From Aurifilum marmelostoma (taxonomy: Eukaryota; Ascomycota; Sordariomycetes; Diaporthales; Cryphonectriaceae), in NCBI GenBank assembly GCA_027559495.1, contig JAMXSV010000017.1, forward strand, positions 868,001 to 932,000: 64,000 nucleotides of DNA. Direction: 5' to 3'. The position numbers were made by a program, and so were the translations under genes. The notes below the pieces were generated by a model, which had not been told where the DNA came from, ran no database searches, and was given only the letters and a program-made list of their open reading frames with translations. How positions within the stretch are numbered: position 1 is the stretch's first letter; each line of letters starts with the position of its first letter. Below are positions 61,514-64,000 of the stretch, piece after piece.

Positions 61514-61927
61514 GGAACCAACAGAATTAACTCACAAGACTTCACATGTCTATATGGGTCATAAACACAAAAGGAAATAGAAACAGAAGAAGGAGAGAGA
61601 AAGGAGATGAGCAGTGTGCATCGCAAGTGAAAGTTGAAAGTACTACAGAAAGAAGCATCGTTGCTGTCAGTAGATGTGATGACATAATCAGCTTATGCTT
61701 GTGGAGGGGAAGGGTGTGGGGCACCTTCCGCCCAGAGCTTCATGCACCTTCACAGATCTCCATTGTTGACTTCATCTTACCCCGAGCATCGGTCGAAGCT
61801 TCTTGTTCAAACTTTCGAGGACAGAGGTGAGGGAAGGGAGAGTTCGGGACACAGAACGGTCGTCATCGATCCACGCACTACTTCAGGGAAAACGCTACTC
61901 TCGGGCACCGTCACCACCTCTTTCAAG
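61514..61927. promoter_or_regulatory. Bidirectional promoter between hei10 and the NEDD8 E1 subunit gene
   Basis: Only 414 bases separate the two divergent start codons. No other gene fits. A purine-rich tract at 61567-61610 is the only obvious sequence bias. The two genes probably share regulatory DNA (inference from spacing). Confidence 0.55.
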
Positions 61928-63815
61928 ATGACGGAGGTCGTGTCGACTCAAACGCCGCCCATACTCCATGGACCCTCGGACAAGGAGAAGAAGTATGATC
62001 GACAGCTTCGTCTGTGGGCTGCTAGCGGCCAGGCAGCCCTTGAGTCGGCAAACATCCTCCTTCTCAACACAGGCTCCGGCACGGTAGGAATCGAGACGCT
62101 CAAAAATTTGGTTCTCCCAGGTATGTTGCCGTTCAACGCTACAGGACAGACGTGGAATTGCTGAGACTTAGCAGGCATCGGTCGCTTCACGATCATTGAT
62201 GATGCTGTCGTCACCGAAGCCGATCTCGGCGTCAACTTCTTCCTTGACGAGTCTTGTCTTGGCAAGTCGAGAGCGCAGTCCTGCGCAGAGCTCCTCCTGG
62301 AGTTAAACCCCGAGGTCCAAGGTGACTGGTTTCCCAGGAACCAGGTCAGTTTCTCATCTCTTTTCCAAGCAAGGTATTTCCGCGGAAGACCTCATCCGGC
62401 TGACAATCATATGGGATAGGAGTCGTTGGACCTGGGCAAGGCGCTCTCGGAGGTGCCGACTTTCACCATGATCGTCTACACCTTGCCCATCCGCCCAGAT
62501 GATCTGAAGGTCATCCAAGACTACGGCAGAAAGAACCTCACGCCGTTGGTTGCCGTCCACTCAGCAGGTCTCTACTCGTACTTTCGAGTGGCCCTACCTG
62601 GCAGTTTTCCCATAGTTGACACACACCCAGACGAAACCGCCACAACTGATCTGCGACTGCTCTCACCATGGCCCGAGTTGCAGACTTTCGCCACTGATAT
62701 GACAAAGGATATTGACACCATGGACGACCATGAGCATGGGCACTTGCCATTCGTGGTCATCTTGCTACACTTCCTTGGAAAGTGGAAGGATGCCCATGGA
62801 GACTATCCAAGGAAGTATGCCGAGAAGACGGCATTCAGGAAGATGGTTGCAGCTGGTGCAAGAACTAACAATCCAGAGGGTGGCGAAGAGAACTTTGACG
62901 AGGCGGTCGCTGCCGTTGTCAAGACTGTAGTGCCGTCCAACATACCATCGAGCCTGAGAGAGGTGTTTGACTACACCCACGACGATCCGGTAGGTCCTTG
63001 CCCCATTTGTCAGTCATCGAGTGTTCCAGTCGTTATTCTTGAGGTGCTAATGTGAGACTATCTAGATCGAGCAACAATCGAGCTTCTGGGTCATCGCCGA
63101 CGCGGTCAAGAAGTTCCAGGAGAGGCACGGCAGTTTGCCACTGCCTGGCAACGTACCAGACATGAAGGCACAGTCCAAGGTCTACATCCAGCTTCAAAAC
63201 ATATACAAGAACAAAGCTCGGCGGGATGTTGCCGAGGTGCTCGAAACGGCCAGGCAATTACCAGGTGGCGAAAATGTCGATCCTGATGAGGTGGAGCTCT
63301 TTTGCAAGAACGCTGCCTTCGTCAAGCTCGTCAACAATGGAGGTGCTGACGCTGATCGTCTGGCAAGGGTCACAGGTAGGTGTCAACACCCCCGCTGGGC
63401 ACCATTCCCGGCTCTGCAGGTCGCTTAATAGGTAAGGATCGCATGAGGTTGACTCACAAATGCAGGAGAGCAATTGGCTCAGGACGCACATGCGGAGGCC
63501 ATGATGTCGCCCCTCTCGCTCATCCCCATCTATCTTGCGCTTCTCGCGACGTCACACAACCCCCAGGCCTCCAAGGAAGAGATCTTGAAGGGCATCGGAT
63601 GTGTTGTTCCAGATGCCGCCAAAAATGGACGAGTGGCCAAGATAGCCGAGGAGGTAGCCCGTGCTGGTGGCGGAGAACTACACAACACATCCGCCTTGAC
63701 TGGTGGCATGGTGGCCCAGGAGATAATCAAGATCATCACCAAGCAGTATATACCTGTCGACAACACCTGTATTTTTGACGGTATCGGCAGCAGGTGCCAA
63801 GTGCTTCGCTTGTGA
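61928..63815 (+). CDS. ula1: NEDD8-activating enzyme E1 regulatory subunit (APPBP1/NAE1, Ula1)
   Basis: Five exons, 61928-62120, 62175-62344, 62420-62989, 63066-63375 and 63466-63815; introns of 54, 75, 76 and 90 nt; 530 residues, the usual length. It begins with the ThiF-like half-domain: [20 protein letters not shown], then [19 protein letters not shown] and [18 protein letters not shown]. The C-terminal adenylation-domain strands read [23 protein letters not shown] and end in [14 protein letters not shown]. The subunit pairs with Uba3, which carries the catalytic cysteine and ATP site. Together they activate NEDD8/Rub1 for transfer to cullins, controlling SCF-type ubiquitin ligases. The ATG at 61928 starts the conserved N-terminus and is the first in frame. 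It is divergent from hei10. The last 185 bases of the window are its 3' flank. Confidence 0.94.
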
Positions 63816-64000
63816 GCCACGGCAAGGTCTAACGCGCGCCCTGCCTTGTCATGCTTCAATGCACAGAGGTTTCAGTGCCGGAGCAGCACGCTGCTTGCTG
63901 CCGGCCTCGCGGCTTCGGCTGAATCAGGGCTGGAGACAAGGAAGGACTGGTGGAGGGTACAGCTGAGCAGCTCCATGACCATGCTCATTGTACCCACGCA

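Overview
The window reads as nuclear DNA of a filamentous ascomycete (Pezizomycotina, most likely Sordariomycetes). Genes carry short introns, mostly 50-130 nt, with GTAAGT-type donors, CTAAC/CTGAC branch sites and YAG acceptors. Recognisable proteins are typical of moulds: a fungal NACHT/NLR, the STRIPAK subunit HAM-2/PRO22, the NDT80-family regulator VIB-1, a 71-residue GRG-1/CCG-1 protein and a filamentous-fungal EBP/EXPERA protein. No bacterial operons, CRISPR arrays or complete transposons were seen. Intergenic DNA is long and rich in microsatellites and mononucleotide runs, but it is not AT-rich, so nothing suggests heavy RIP.

Layout. 0-2.1 kb: 5' part of an NLR gene (minus strand), cut by the window edge. 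4.0-5.0 kb: MARVEL-type membrane protein (plus). 5.7-9.0 kb: HAM-2/PRO22 (minus, six exons). 10.1-12.7 kb: RWD-RBR ubiquitin ligase of the RNF14/Itt1 type (plus). 12.7-28.8 kb: about 16 kb with no supportable gene. 28.8-31.2 kb: VIB-1 (plus). 34.3-36.8 kb: a DUF2011-like protein followed by dolichyl-diphosphate phosphatase (both plus). 37.7-40.1 kb: multi-pass orphan membrane protein with a long tail (minus). 40.1-46.8 kb: no gene seen. 46.8-48.9 kb: EBP/EXPERA protein and GRG-1 (both minus). 48.9-53.6 kb: no gene seen. 53.6 kb: tRNA-Glu(CUC) (minus). 54.6-55.7 kb: type II membrane, glycosyltransferase-like protein (minus). 57.8-59.1 kb: coiled-coil orphan (minus). 60.1-61.5 kb: HEI10-type RING ligase (minus). 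It is divergent from 61.9-63.8 kb, the NEDD8 E1 regulatory subunit (plus).

How the genes relate. Three genes in the first 31 kb belong to hyphal fusion and self/non-self biology in other fungi: an NLR, HAM-2 (STRIPAK) and VIB-1 (transcriptional control of incompatibility). Several others belong to ubiquitin-like conjugation (RBR ligase, HEI10, NEDD8 E1 subunit). These are conserved genes in proximity, not an operon-like system. I found no clearly new biological system.

A recurring oddity is that four otherwise intact genes (NLR, MARVEL, DUF2011, dolichyl-diphosphate phosphatase) each lose frame once, beside a G/C homopolymer. This looks more like sequence or assembly error than four independent pseudogenes, but it should be checked. 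All exon boundaries were derived by hand from splice signals, frame continuity and remembered family resemblance.
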